Assembly: GCA_036426205.1 (NCBI GenBank)
Contig: WSYH01000263.1
Location: 1 to 64,000 of the forward strand
From: Ascaphus truei
Taxonomy: Eukaryota > Chordata > Amphibia > Anura > Ascaphidae
DNA length: 64,000 bases
Reading direction: 5' to 3'
Position 1 is the first letter of the stretch. Every line of letters starts with the position of its first letter. Of this stretch, positions 25,101-38,216 are shown in pieces. Under the pieces are notes generated by a model. That model saw only the letters and a list, made by a program, of their open reading frames with translations. It was not told the origin of the DNA and did not search any database. The position numbers and the translations under genes are program-made.

Positions 25101-28100
25101 TACTCTGTGCCATTGTGCGCTGGATTATTCTTTTACCATGCTCTGTGGCATTGTGCGCTGGTATTATTCTTTACCATACTCTGTGGCATTGTGCGCTGGT
25201 ATTATTCTTTACCATACTCTGTGTCATTGTGCGCTGGTATTATTCTTTACCATACTCTGTGGCATTGTGCGCTGGTATTATTCTTTACCATACTCTGTGC
25301 ATTGTGCGTCATATTATTCTTTACCATACTCTGTGGCATTGTGCGCTGGTATTATTCTTACCTACTCTGTGCTTGTGCGGTATTATCTTTACCATGCTCT
25401 GTGGCATTGTGCGCTTGTATTAATCTTTACCATACTCTGTGGCATTGTGCGCTGGTATTATTCTTTACCACACTCTGTGCCATTGTGCGCTGGTATTATT
25501 CTTTACCATACTCTTGTCCATTGTGCGCTGGTATTATTCTTTACCATACTCTGTGGCATTGTGCGCTGGTATTATTCTTTACCGTATTCTGTGCCATTGT
25601 GCGCTGGTATTATTCTTTACCAACTCTGTGGCATTGTGCGTTGGTATTATTCTTTACCATACTCTGTGGCATTGTGCGCTGGTATTATTCTTACCATACT
25701 CTGTGGCATTGTGCGCTGGTATTATTCTTTACCATTCTCTGTGGCATTGTGCGCTGGTATTATTCTTTACCATACTCTGTGGCATTGTGCGCTGGTATTA
25801 TTCTTCACCATATCCTGTGGCATTGTGCGCTGGTATTATTCTTTACCATACTCTGTGGCATTGTGTCTGGTATTATTCTTTACCATACTCTTGTGGCATT
25901 GTGCGCTGGTATTATTCTTTACCTATCTCTGTGGCATTGTGCGCTGGTATTATTCTTTACCGTATTCTGTGGCCATTGTGCGCTGGTATTATTCTTTACC
26001 ATTCTCTGTGGCATTGTGCGCTTGGTATTATTCTTTACCAGTACCTGCTGCTTGTGCGCTGGTATTATTCTTTACCATACTCTTGTGGCATTGTGCACTG
26101 GTATTATTCTTTAGTCTTTACCATACTCGTGGCATTGGTGTGCTGGTATTATTCTTTACCATAACTCTGTGGCTTGTGCGCTGGTATTATTCTTTACCAT
26201 ACTCTGTGGCATTGTGCCTGGTATTTATTCTTTACCGTTTCTGTGCCATTGTGCTCTGGTATTAATTCTTTACCATACTCTGTGGCATTGTGCGCTGGTA
26301 TTATTCTTTACCGATTCTGTGCCATTGTGCGCTGGTATTATTCTTTACCATACTCTGTGGCATTTGTGCGCTGGTATTAATCTTCACCGTATTCTGTGCC
26401 ATTGCGCTGGTATTTTATTCTTTACCGTATTCTGTGTGCATTGTTGCTCTGGTATATTCTTTACCATACTCTGTGGCATTGTGGCACTGGTATTATTCTT
26501 TACCATACTCTGTGGCATTGTAGCTGGTATTAATCTTTTACCATACTCTGGCATTGTGCGCTGGTATTATTCTTTACCATACTCTGTGCATGTCCGGTAT
26601 TATTCTTTACCATACTCTGTGGCATTGTGCGCTGGTATTATCTTTACCATCTCTGTGGCATTGTCGCTGGTATTATTCTTTGACCATGCTCGTGGCATGT
26701 GCGCTGTATTATCTTACCGCTTCTCGGCATTGGCCTTAATTCTTTACCTACCTGTGGCATTGTGCGCTGGTATTATTCTTTACCATACTCTGTGGCATTG
26801 TACGCTGGTATTATTCTTTACCATACTCTGTGGCATTGTGCGCTGGTATTATTCTTTACCATACTCTGTGGCATTGTGCGCTGGTATTATTCTTTACCGT
26901 ACTCTGTGGCAGTGTGAGCTGGTATTATTCTTTACCATACTCTGTGCATTGTGCGCTGGTATTATTCTTTACCATACTCTGTGGCATTGTGCGCTGGTAT
27001 TATTCTTTACGTATCTCTGTGGCATTGTGCGCTGGTATTATTCTTTACCATACTCTGTGGCATTGTGCGCTGGTATTATTCTTTACCATGCTCTGTGGCA
27101 TTGTGCGCTGGTATTATTCTTTACCATGCTCTGTGGCATTGTGCGCTGGTATTATTCTTTACCGTATTCTGTGGCATTGTGCGCTGGTATTATTCTTTAA
27201 CCATACTCTGTGGCATTGTGCGCTGGTATTATTCTTACCATACTCTGTGGCTTGTGGCGCCTGGTATTATTCTTACCATGCTCTGTGGCATTGTGCGCTG
27301 GTATTATTCTTTACCATACTCTGTGGCATTGCGCTGGTATTATTCTTTACCGTAGTCTGTGGCAGATTGTGCGCTGGTATTATTCTTTACCATACTCTGT
27401 GGCATTGGCGCTGGTTTATTCTTTACCATATTCTGTGGCATGTGCGCTGTGTATTATCTTTACCATATCCTGTGGGCATTGTGCGCTGGTATTATTCTTA
27501 CCATGCCTTTGGCGTGTGCGCTGGTATTATTCTTTACCATACTCTGAGGCATTGTGCGCTGGTATTATTCTTTACCATACCTCTGTGGCATTGTGCGCTG
27601 TAATATTCTTACCGTATTCCTGTGGCCATTGTGCGCTGGTATTATTCTTACCATACTCTGGCATTGTGCGGCTGGTATTATTCTTTACCATTTCTGTGGC
27701 ATTGTGCGCTGTGTATTATACTTTACCATACTGTGGCATTGTGCGCGGTATTAATTCTTTACCATGCTCTGTGCAGTTGTGCCTGGTATTATTCTTAACC
27801 ATACTCTGTGCATTGGTGCGCTGGTATTATTCTTTACCATACCCTGTGGCATTGTGCGCTGGTATTATTCTTTACCATGCTCTGTGGCATTGTGCGGCTT
27901 GGTATTAATCTTTACCATACTCTGTGGCATTGTGCGCTGGTATTATTCTTTACCATACTCTGTGGCATTGTGCGCTGGTATTATTCTTTACCATTCTCTG
28001 TGCCATTGTGCGCTGGTATATTCTTACCATCTCTGTGGCATTTGTGCCTGGTATTATCTTTACCATAACTCTGTGGCATTGTGCGCTGGTATATTCTTTA

Positions 28101-31100
28101 CCATACTCTGTGTCATTGTGTGCGCTGGTATTTCTTTACCATACTCGGTGGCATGTGCGCTGGTATTATTCTTTACCATACTCTGTGGCATTGTGCGCTT
28201 AGTATTAATTCTTTACCATACTCTGTGGCATTGTGCGCTGGTATTATTCTTACCATACTCTGTTGCATTGTGCGCTGGATTATTCTTTACCATGCTCTGT
28301 GGCTTGTGCCTGTATTAATCTTTACCATACTCCTGTGCATTGTGGCCTGGTATTTATTCTTCCACACTCTGTGCTTGTGCGCTGGTATTATTCTTTACCA
28401 TTCTGTGCCATTGTGCGCTGGTATTATTCTTTACCATACTCTGTGCATTGTGCGCTGGTATTATTCTTTAACCATCTCTGTGCGCATTGTGCGCTGGTAT
28501 TATCTTTACCATACTCTGTGGCATTGTGCGTTGGTATTATTCTTTACCATACTCTGTGGCATTGTGCGCTGGTATTATTCTTTACCATACTCTGTGGCAT
28601 TGTGCGCTGGTATTATTCTTTACCATTCTCTGTGGCATTGTGCGCTGGTATTATTCTTTACATACTCTGTGGCATTGTGCGCTGGTATTATTCTTTACCA
28701 TACTCTGTGGCATTGTGCGCTGGTATTATTCTTTACCATACTCTGTGGCATTGTGTGCTGGTATTATTCTTTACCATACTCTGTGGCATTGTGCGCTGGT
28801 ATTATTCTTTACCATACTCTGTGCATTGTGCACTGGATTAATTCTTTACCGTATTCTGTGCCATTGTGCGCTGGTATTATTCTTTACCATTCTCTGTGGC
28901 ATTGTGCGCTGGTATTATTCTTTACCATACTCTGTGGCATTGTGCGCTGGTATTATTCTTTACCATACTCTGTGGCATTGTGCACTGTATTATTCTTTAC
29001 ATACGTCTGGGCATGTGTGCTGGTATTATTCTTTACCATACTCTGTGGCATTGTGCGCTGGTATTATTCTTTACCATACTCTGTGGCAGTGTGCGCTGGT
29101 ATTATTCTTTACCATACTCTGAGGCATTGTGCGCTGGTATTATTCTTTACCATACCCTGTGGCATTGTGCGCTGGTATTATTCTTTACCATACTCTGTGG
29201 CATTGTGCTGCTGGTATTATCTTTTATCCATACTCTGTGGCATTGTGCGCTGGTATTATTCTTTACCATACTCTGTGCCATTGTGCGCTGGTATTATTCT
29301 TTACCATACTCTGTGCCATTGGCGCTGTATTATTCTTACCATGCCGTGGCATTGTGCGCTGGTTTATTCCTTTACCATACTCTGTGGCATTGTGGCGCTG
29401 GTATTATTCCTTTACCATACTCTGGTCTGTGTGCGCTGGTATATTCTTTACCATACTCTGTGGCATTGTGCGCTGGTATTATTCTTTAACCATACTCGTG
29501 GCATTGTGGCTCATATTATTCTTTACCATACCTCGTGGCATTGTGCGCTGGTATTATTCTTTACCATACTCTGTGGCATGTGTGCGCTGGTATGATTCTT
29601 TACCATACTCGTGGCTTGTGCGCTGTATTATCTTTACCATACTCTGTGGCTTGTGCCTGGTATTATCTTTACCACACTCTTGTGCCATTGTTGCGCTGGT
29701 ATATTCTTTACCAATCTGTGCCCTTGTGCGCTGGTATTATTCTTTACCATAACTCTGTGGCATTGTGCGCTGGTATATATCGTTACCTTATTCTGTCCAT
29801 TGTGCAGCTGTATTATTCTTGTACCATACTCTGTGGCATTGTGCGTTGTATTATCTTTACCATACTCTGTGGCATTGTGCGCTGGTATTATTCTTTACCA
29901 TACTCTTGGCAAAATTGTGCGCTGGTATATTCTTTAACCATTCTCTGTGGCATTGTGCGCTGGTATTATCTTTACCATACTCGTGGCATATGTGCGCTGG
30001 TATTATCTTTACCATCTCTGTGGCTTGTGCGCTGGTATTATTCTTTACCATACTCTGTGGCATTGTGTGCTGGTATTATTCTTTACCATACTCTGTGGCA
30101 TTGTGCGCTGGTATTATTCTTTACCATACTCTGTGGCATTGTGCACTGGTATTATTCTTTACCGTATTCTGTGCCATTGTGCGCTGGTATTATTCTTTAC
30201 CATACTCTGTGGCATTGTGCGCTGGTATTATTCTTTACCATACTCTGTGGCATTGTGCGCTGGTATTTCCTATGTGGCTTGTGCACTGTATATTCTTTAC
30301 CATACTCTGTGGCATTGTGTGCTGGTATTATCCTTTACCATACTCTGTGGCATTGTGCGCTGGTATTATTCTTTACATCATCTCTGTGGCATTGTGCGCT
30401 GGTATTATTCTTTACCGTATTCTGTGCCATTGTGCGCTGGTATTAATCTTTTACCATACTCTGTGGGCATTGTGCGCTGGTATTATTCTTTACCGTATGT
30501 CTGTGCAATTGTGCGCTGGTTTATTCTTTACCATAGTCTGTGGCATTGTGCGCTGGTATTAATCTTTACCGTATTCTTGGCCATTGTGCGCCTGGTATTA
30601 ACTTTACCTATTCGTGGCATTGTGTCTGGTATTATTCTTTACCATACTCTGTGGCATTGTGCACTGGTATTATTCTTCCATACTCTGTGGCCTTGTGAGC
30701 TGGTATTAATCTTTACCATACTCTGTGCACTTGTGCGCTGGTATTATCTTTACCATACTTCTGTACGCATTGTGCACTGGTATATTATTCTTTTACCATA
30801 CTCCTGGTGGCATTGTGCGCTGGTATTAATCTTTACCATACTCTGTGGCATTGACGCTGGGTATTATTCTTTGCCCATGTCTGTGCATTGTGCGCTGGTA
30901 TTATTCTTTACCATGCTCTCTGGCATTGTGCCGCTGGTATTATTCCCTTTACCATACTCTGTGGCATTGTGGCTTGTGATTATTTTCCATTACCATACTC
31001 TGTGGCATTGTAACGCTGGTATTATTCTTTCACCATACTCTGTGAGCATTGTGCGCTGGTATTATTCTTTACCATACTCTTCGCATTGTGCGCTGGTATT

Positions 31101-34100
31101 ATTCTTTACCGTCTCTGGGCATTGCTCTGGGTATTATTCTTTCCCATACTCTGTGTCCATTGTGCGCTGGTATTATCCTTTACCATACTCTGTGTCATTG
31201 TGCGCTGGTATTATTCTTTACCGGATTGCTGTGGCATTGTGCGCTGGTTTATTATTCTTTACCATACCTGTGGCATTGTGGCTGGTATTATTCTTTACAC
31301 TATGCCTGTTGGCATTGTGCGCTGTATTATTCTTTACCATGCTCTGTGGCAATTGTGCGCTGTATTATTCTTGTTACGTAATTCTGTGGCATGTGCGCTG
31401 GTATTATTCTTTCCACCTACTCTGTGGCATTGTGCGCTGGTATTTTCGTTTACCATACTCGTGGTCATTGGCGCTGGTATTTTCTTTACCATACTCTGTG
31501 GCATGTGCGCGGTATTATTCTTTACCCATAGATCTGTTGAGTTGTGCGCTGTTAATATTCTTTACCGTTATCTGCTTGCATTTGTGGCGCTGGTATTATT
31601 CCTTTACCATACTCTGTGGCATTGTGCGCTGGTATTATTCGTTACATATTCTGTGGCATTGTGCGCTGTCTTTATTTTACCATACTCTGTGGCATTGTGC
31701 GCTGGTATTATGCTTTACCATGCTCTGTGCAGTGTCGCTGGTTATGATTCTTACCATACTCTGAGGCATTGTGCGCTGGTATTATTCTTTACCATACCCT
31801 GTGCATTGTGCGCTGTACTAATTCTTTACCTATTCCTGTGGCCTTGTGCGCTGGTATTATTCTTTACCATACTCTGTGGCATGGTGTCGCTGGTATTATT
31901 CTTTACCATATCTCGGTGCATTGTGCGCTGTTATTATACTTTACCATAATCTGTGGCATTGTGCGCTCCTGGTATTATACTTTACCATAATCTGTTGCAT
32001 TGTGCGCTGTATTATTCTTTACCATCTCTGAGGCATTGTGGCTGGTATTATTCTTTACCATACCTGTGGCATTGTCGCTGGTATTATTCTTACCGTATTG
32101 TGCCATTGTGCGCTGTATTATTCCTTTACCATACTCTGTGGCCATTGTGCGCTGGTATTATTCTTTACCATATCTGTGGCATGTGCGCTGGTAGTATTCT
32201 CTACCATACCTGTGCCATTGTGCGCTGGTATTATTCTTTACCATACTCTGTGGCATGTGCGCTGGTATTATTCTTTACCATACTCTGTGCCATTGTGCCT
32301 GGTATTTTCTTTACCATAACTCTGTGCCATTGTGTCGCTGGCTATTATTCTTTACCATACTCTGTGGCATTGTTCGCTGGTATTATTCTTTACCATTCTC
32401 TGTGGCCTTTGTGCGCTGGTATTATTCTTTACCATACTCTGGCATGTTGCGCTGGTATTATTCTTTAACCATCTCTGTGGCATTGTGCGCTGGTATTATT
32501 CTTTACCAACTCTTGGCTTGTGCGCTGGTTTATCTCTTGTACCACATACTCTGTGGCATTGTGCGCTGGTATTTTCTTTACCATAACTCTGTGCATTGTG
32601 CGCTGGTATTAATTCGTTTACCTAGTACTCCTTAGCTTGTAACTCTGGTATTATTTCTTTACCATACTCTGTGCCATGGTCGCTGTCTGTGGCATGCTGG
32701 TCTTTAACGTTACCCTGGTGCATTGTGCGCTGGTATTATTCTTTAACCATAACTCTGTGGCATTGGTACGCGTGGTATTATTCTTACCATACTCTGTGGC
32801 ATTGTGCGCTGTTATTATTCTTTTACCACCATACTCTGTGGCATTCTCTATACCGCGTGCGTTGCGCTGGTAGTATTCTTACAACCATACGCTCGTGGCA
32901 TTGTGCGCTGGTATTATTCTTTACCATCCTGTTGCATGGGGTGTGCGCTGGTATTATTCTTTAACCACCTCTGTGGCATTGTGCGCTGGTATTTTCTTTA
33001 CCATACTCTGTGGCATTGTGCGCTGGTAATTATTCTTTACCATCCTGTGCCATTGTGCGCTGGTATTATTCTTTACATCTCTGTTCATTGTGGCGCTGGT
33101 ATTATTCTTTACCAACTCTGTGCATTGTGCGCTGGTATTATCTTTACCACCATACTCTGTGGCATTGTGCGCTGGTATTATTCTTTACCATACTCTGTGC
33201 CATTGTGCGCTGGTATTATTCTTTACCATACTCTGTGCCTTGTGGCGCCTGTAGTTATCTCTTTACCATACTCTGTGGCATTGTGCGCATGTCTATTATT
33301 CTTTCCGTCATCTCTGTGCATTGTGCGCTGGTATTATTCTTTACCATACTCTTGGCATTGTGCGCTGGTATTATTCTTTACCATACTCCTGTGGCATTGT
33401 GCGCTGGTTTATTCTTTACCATGCTCTGTGGCACTTGTCGCTGGTATTATTCTTACCATACTCTGTGGCATTGTTCGCACTGGTATTATCTTTACCTATG
33501 CTCTGTGGCATTGTGCGCTGTATTAATTTTATCCTACTCTGTTGCATTGTAGCGCTGGTATTCATTCTTTGCCAGTCTCTGGTGGCAATTGTGCCGGGTA
33601 TTATTCTTTACCATCTCTCGTGGCATTGTTGCGCTGTTATGTATTCTTTACATACTGCCTGTGGCATTGGCGCTGGTATTATCTGGTTACCTAGGCTGCT
33701 GTGGCATTGGTGCGCTGGGTATCAATTCTTTACCATATCTGTGCATTGTGCGCTGGTAATATTCTTTAACCATACTCTGTGGCATTTGTACTGCTGGTAT
33801 TATTCTTTAACCATACTTGTGGCCATGTGCCGCTGTTAATTCTTTACCATACTCTGGGCATTGTGCGCTGGTATTTATTTACTATACATATACTCTGGAT
33901 CATTCTTATTTCTCAGTGGCATTGTGCGTGGTATTATCCTTTCCGATTCCCCTGTGTGTCATTTGTTCGCTGTCATATTATCTTAACCAGTACTCTGTGG
34001 CGATTTGTGGGGCCTGGTATATTCTTTACCACTCTTGGGCATTGTGCCTGGTATTTTCTTTACACATGTCTCTGTGGCTTTGTGCGCGTGGTATTATTCT

Positions 34101-34683
34101 TTCCCCATATCTGTGGCATGTGGCGCTGGATTATTCTTTACCATATCTGTGGCATTTGGTGCGCTGGTATATTCTTTACCATACTCTGTTGCCATTGTGC
34201 GCTGGTATTATTCTTTACCATGCGTCCTGTGCATGTGGCGCTGGTAATATTCTTTACCATACTCTTGATGGGCGAGTTCTCGTTGGCCGGCTGGTATTAT
34301 TCTTTACCTAATTCTGTGGCATTGTTTGCTGGTATTATTCTTTACCATACTCTGTGGCTTGTGGCGCTGGTATTATTCTTTACCAACCTTCGGCTCTGGC
34401 ATTGTGCGCTGTTATTATACCTTTACTCATATCTTGCATTGTGCGCTGGTATATTCTTTACCATGCGTCTGTGGCATTGTGCGCTGGTTATATTCTTTAC
34501 TACATTCTTGTGGGCATGTGCGCTGTATTATTCTTTAACCATACCCTGTGGCACTGTGCCGCTGGTATTATTCTTTAATTCCGATGTCTGTGCGCATGTG
34601 TGCGCGTTTTTCTCCATCGGATTGTGGCGATTATTCTTTACCATACTCCTTTGCGCATTGTGCGCTGGTATTATTCTTTTACC
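10103..34683. repeat. 38-bp satellite array, 24.6 kb, about 645 monomers
   Basis: The monomer runs from ATTGTGCGCTGG through TATTATTCTTT and ACCATACTCTGTGGC: 38 bases, all head-to-tail. Recurrent variants are GCAATGTGCGC, ACCGTATTCTGTGCC, ACCATGCTCTG, GCGCTCATATTATTC, GTTATTATACTTTACC and GTGCACTGG. Each standard monomer has one GCGC (HhaI) site. The plus-strand unit has no stop in any frame. Because 38 is not a multiple of three, a read-through passes all three frames and repeats every 114 bases, giving a 38-residue hydrophobic period and spurious ORFs up to 740 codons. The minus strand has TAA in the TTTACC and TATTATT parts. Copies near 10-20 kb are mostly clean; single-base indels become common after about 20.7 kb and pervasive after about 30 kb. 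Confidence 0.97.
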
Positions 34684-34715
34684 AAAAAAAGAAAAACAAA
34701 AAGGGGGNNNNNNNN
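34684..34715. other. Low-complexity run and assembly gap (8 N)
   Basis: The satellite ends in an A-rich run (about 34684-34702) and five G, followed by N at 34708-34715. The homopolymer-like read end suggests poor consensus. The true extent of the satellite beyond the gap is unknown. Confidence 0.9.
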
Positions 34716-35147
34716 TGAAAAGTCGATATACCGACCCTCTCTCTCCCGATCTCCTCCTCTCCCCCCTCTGCCTGGCTACTGACCATCGCTCCCCCCTGTT
34801 CTAACTGACCTCCTCTCTCCCCCTCTCTCTCTCTCCCCCTTACTCGGCTACTGCACCTCTCTCCCCCCATCCTCCCCGCTCTGCCCGACTCCGCTGGCGT
34901 ACTGACTCTCTCCCCCTCCCCGCTGGCTACTGACCTCGTCTTCTCCCCCCCCCCGATGGCATACTGCTCTCCTTCCTCTCCCCCCCGCATCGTCCTCACT
35001 GCCCCGCTCTTCTCGCCCCCCCCTCTGGCTACTGACCGCTTTCTCCTACCCTCCCCCCCCGCTGTCTACTGACCTCGTCTCCCTCTTCCCCCACCTTTCA
35101 TCCCTTGACCCTCACTCTCTCCTCCGATCCGATCTCCCCCCCCCTCC
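34716..35147. repeat. CT-rich degenerate tandem repeat
   Basis: Irregular units built around GGCTACTGACC followed by CTC and CCC runs recur at about 34773, 34845, 34924, 35026 and 35064. Spacing varies from about 30 to 70 bases, partly because this is the noisy side of the gap. Confidence 0.6.
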
Positions 35148-35356
35148 TGAGCGGCGTCACCGGAGTAGATAATATCGTATCCCATTGCGGTGCGAAGGGG
35201 GACATGCTACAGCCAAAGGGGTTGAGGAACCTGATGTGGTGAGTCTGTATGTAACGCAGAAGAGTCTGTTGCTGTCCAAGTCCCAATTTGGACTGTTTTC
35301 TAATAAAAGTTAAGACAGTTTCGGGCTCCCTTTTTCTTTCTTGCTCAGGACGAACG

Positions 35357-35909
35357 TGCCCGCGATTCCACGCCTCACGATCCCGTGCCCGAGGTTCAGC
35401 CCGCACCCCGCGCCCTCTCCTGCTTCCATCACTCGTATCCCTGCCCGGGTTTATGCATCCCCCCATCCCTTGCCTGAGTTTCCCAAGCACCGAGCCTCCC
35501 AGGTTCCCAGCACACGAGCCCTGCCGAGGATCCAGCACCGACTCTGCCCGAGGATTCCAGCAAACCGCGCCCTGCCCGTGTTCCAGCAAAATCAAACCCT
35601 AGCCCTTCCGAGGTTTCCAGCACCTTCGAAAAAAAAACTCACCTGCCCCGAGGTCTCCGCACACTTCCAGCACTCGATCCCTGCCCGAGGTTCCAGCACC
35701 CGATCCCTGCCTGAGGTTCCAGCACCCGAGCCCTGCCCGAGGTTCCAGCACCCGATCCCTGCCCGAGGTTCCAGCACCCGAGCCCTGCCCGAGGTTCCAG
35801 CACCCGAGCCCTGCCCGAGGTTCCAGCACCCGAGCCCTGCCTGAGGATCCAGCACCCGAGCCCTGCCCGAGGATCCAGTACCCGAGCCCTGCCCGAGGTT
35901 CCAGTACCC
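35357..35909. repeat. 26-bp minisatellite, clean core 35657-35909
   Basis: The unit contains GAGGTTCCAGCACCCGAGCC and CTGCCC. About ten regular copies sit in the core, with degenerate, indel-rich copies to the left toward the gap. The long frames here (about 200 codons on the minus strand) are repeat artefacts. The 209 bases between this array and the CT-rich repeat (35148-35356) are unassigned. Confidence 0.85.
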
Positions 35910-37022
35910 TGAGATACAGTGAACTGCTGAGCATCGTCTGCACACACAAGCAATCTCACTGTAGGAGATAGTGAAACACTTTGGTGTGGCCCCTTTTCTA
36001 TTGGCCGGGAGTAGAGGTGCAACATAGAAATGATTTACTGTACAAACCCACAGCTCTTGAGATTGGCTCCAAGCACTGGGACAGATACAATAGCTGTATT
36101 CAAAGTCCCAGGCCAGGAGGCACCAAAACATGGGCGTCTGATCTAAGGGTGAACAGGGGCAGTTCCACAAAACCCCCATTTGCTCCACACCTCTCCTCTT
36201 CCCCCCACCCCTCAGAATATTAACTAATTTCCTTTTGGTCCATCTTGTTCTTCATAACAATTAAATAATTGTACTCCAATTACTGTATGAATCAATATTA
36301 GTACTCTTATTGAGTTACACTACACATCTCTTAGAGCATCCAACACAGGCAGTACGTGTCCATTTGTATTTGCTTGCTCTATGGCAAGGTGAAGTTGATC
36401 TTGCCCCCAACCCTCACAGATCTGACTTGCTCAAATCGTTTGAAACCTTAGGAGCACTAATGCAGATCCTCAAACATTTTCTGGGTAAAAAATAGATACA
36501 GTACCACTGTTGTTCCTCTGCTTGAACTAGATGGTGGTACCTCCAAGAAGTCCTATAACCTATGCAGCATACCACACACAACAACTCTCTGTGTAATAGA
36601 TACAGCTGGGCTTACAGGAGCCAGACACATGAAGTGTACCTGCTAAGAAGGTACAGTTAGAGGGTATGCTACGGATGTGCTCTAAACATCACATCTCTTG
36701 GGACCTTTATGAGGTTTACGGAAACGTTGTGTGTTTTCTATTTTCTAGGAGGAGATTGTGTCCAGTGCTTCGTCGGAGTGTTGAACAGAGTTGAAACGGA
36801 AGTGGAGATGGTTCCACTTCGGTTCGTGTTGCTGGGGGTCTGGTCACGACCACATGATCGTTACCCAAATCGGTTACTGATCCAGAAAAACAGGTGTTTT
36901 TGTCAGGACCACATCAATCCAACACCATAAGAGTTGTGGCCACCTGTGTAGCCCAGAATGTAAAAAAATTAACACTGAGGCGCATGCGCGATGGCAGAGA
37001 GTATGGATGCATGATTCCAGGG
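35910..37022. other. Unassigned region
   Basis: No gene, repeat or element family was recognised. AT-rich in the middle (about 36220-36310). Confidence 0.4.
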
Positions 37023-37150
37023 GCAGGAAGCTGCCTGTAAGGGTGGCCTGTATCATCCCTCCTAATGATTTGCTCGTGGACAGGAAGCTGCCTGTAAGGG
37101 TGGCCTGTATCATCCCTCCTAATGATTCGCTCATGGGCAGGAAGTTGTCT
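37023..37150. repeat. 58-bp tandem duplication (two full copies plus a partial one)
   Basis: Copies at 37023-37080 and 37081-37138 begin CAGGAAGCTGCCTGTAAGGG and differ at only a few positions. A third copy starts at 37138 (CAGGAAGTTGTCTG) and decays. A minus-strand frame across it shows the repeated peptide, with no recognisable domain. Confidence 0.85.
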
Positions 37151-38216
37151 GGCGGCCATATTAGAAAACAACCAAATGCCATCTTCTATACCAGACGTCC
37201 GTGTGCAGGGCTTGCGCTGATACTTAAGAAAAGAACAAGGAAGCAAACAGGGAATCCCATCCCTTTTCCACTGCCAGAGAGGGCTGGAAATCTTTGCCTT
37301 GTGTTGCAGTGTATTATTACCCTCTGGCAGCAAGGGGGTTAACGCAGTGGTTACCAATCATTGCAAACTGGATCCCCCATTCTCTTCTCTGTGCACAAAG
37401 CAATATCAGCAAGTTCTGGGGGTTGGCTTCCCCCAAAGTATAAAGATTCCTATACATAGTGGCATATATCTCTGAGCCTCCCTTGTAAGACTTCTCCTCC
37501 CTCCATGCTGGGAAAGACGGGGTTAACCTCTTGAACACTACCGAGTCCCGCAGAACGGTGCTGTGTCACACTGCCGGTCTCTCCCGCACCATGAAAGGAT
37601 TAAACGTGCATTTCCTGACTCAGGCCAGGCGTGGATCACATTTCTCGCCTCCACCAGCTCTTGGCTGTGAATAAAGATGCTGCTCATTGTTCTTCTCCCT
37701 TAATTCTTCCTGATACTTTGCTCTTTCCACCCACTCAGCTGCTTCCCGGGCTTGGCAGCCAACCAAGCTGGCATCCCCTTTCCTTGTCTAGGGTTAGGGT
37801 CTTAAAAGCTTACACACTTTTAATACTCAGAGTATTTCAGGGGACGGCCATATGGATAGAAATCCGTGGAATTAGCGATAATTGCACCCCCTGAAGCTTT
37901 GTTTCCCTGGGCACTGGGAGAAATACACAGTCAGTGGTATAATCCTATTGGAAAGACCCCAGATCCAATTTTACAAGTGTGTAGAGGACGTCCCCTGGAT
38001 GGAAAGGAAGTACAAATGTATTTTAAGAGGGAGGGATTGTAACAGCGATACCCATGGAAATGGCGTGGTCCGTATTCAGCTGCAAAGTATCTTCAGAATC
38101 ACGAGAACAGCCCCTGTGCCGCGGCCACTTACCTGTGGGGGTTGAGAATGGTTTTTAAGCAACAACACGCTTTATTCAACATAAAAAAATAAATGTCTAT
38201 TTTCTTTTTAAAAGTC
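37151..38216. other. Unassigned region
   Basis: No supported gene or element. Short open frames lack family features. Confidence 0.4.

Noticed and set aside
9986..34678. Dozens of overlapping ORFs of 80-740 codons on the plus strand
   Set aside because: They arise from a stop-free 38-bp unit read through three frames. They have no stable start, no non-repetitive domain, and frames change wherever a monomer has an indel.
35592..36188. 198-codon Gly/Cys-rich ORF on the minus strand
   Set aside because: Mostly the 26-bp minisatellite in rotating frames.
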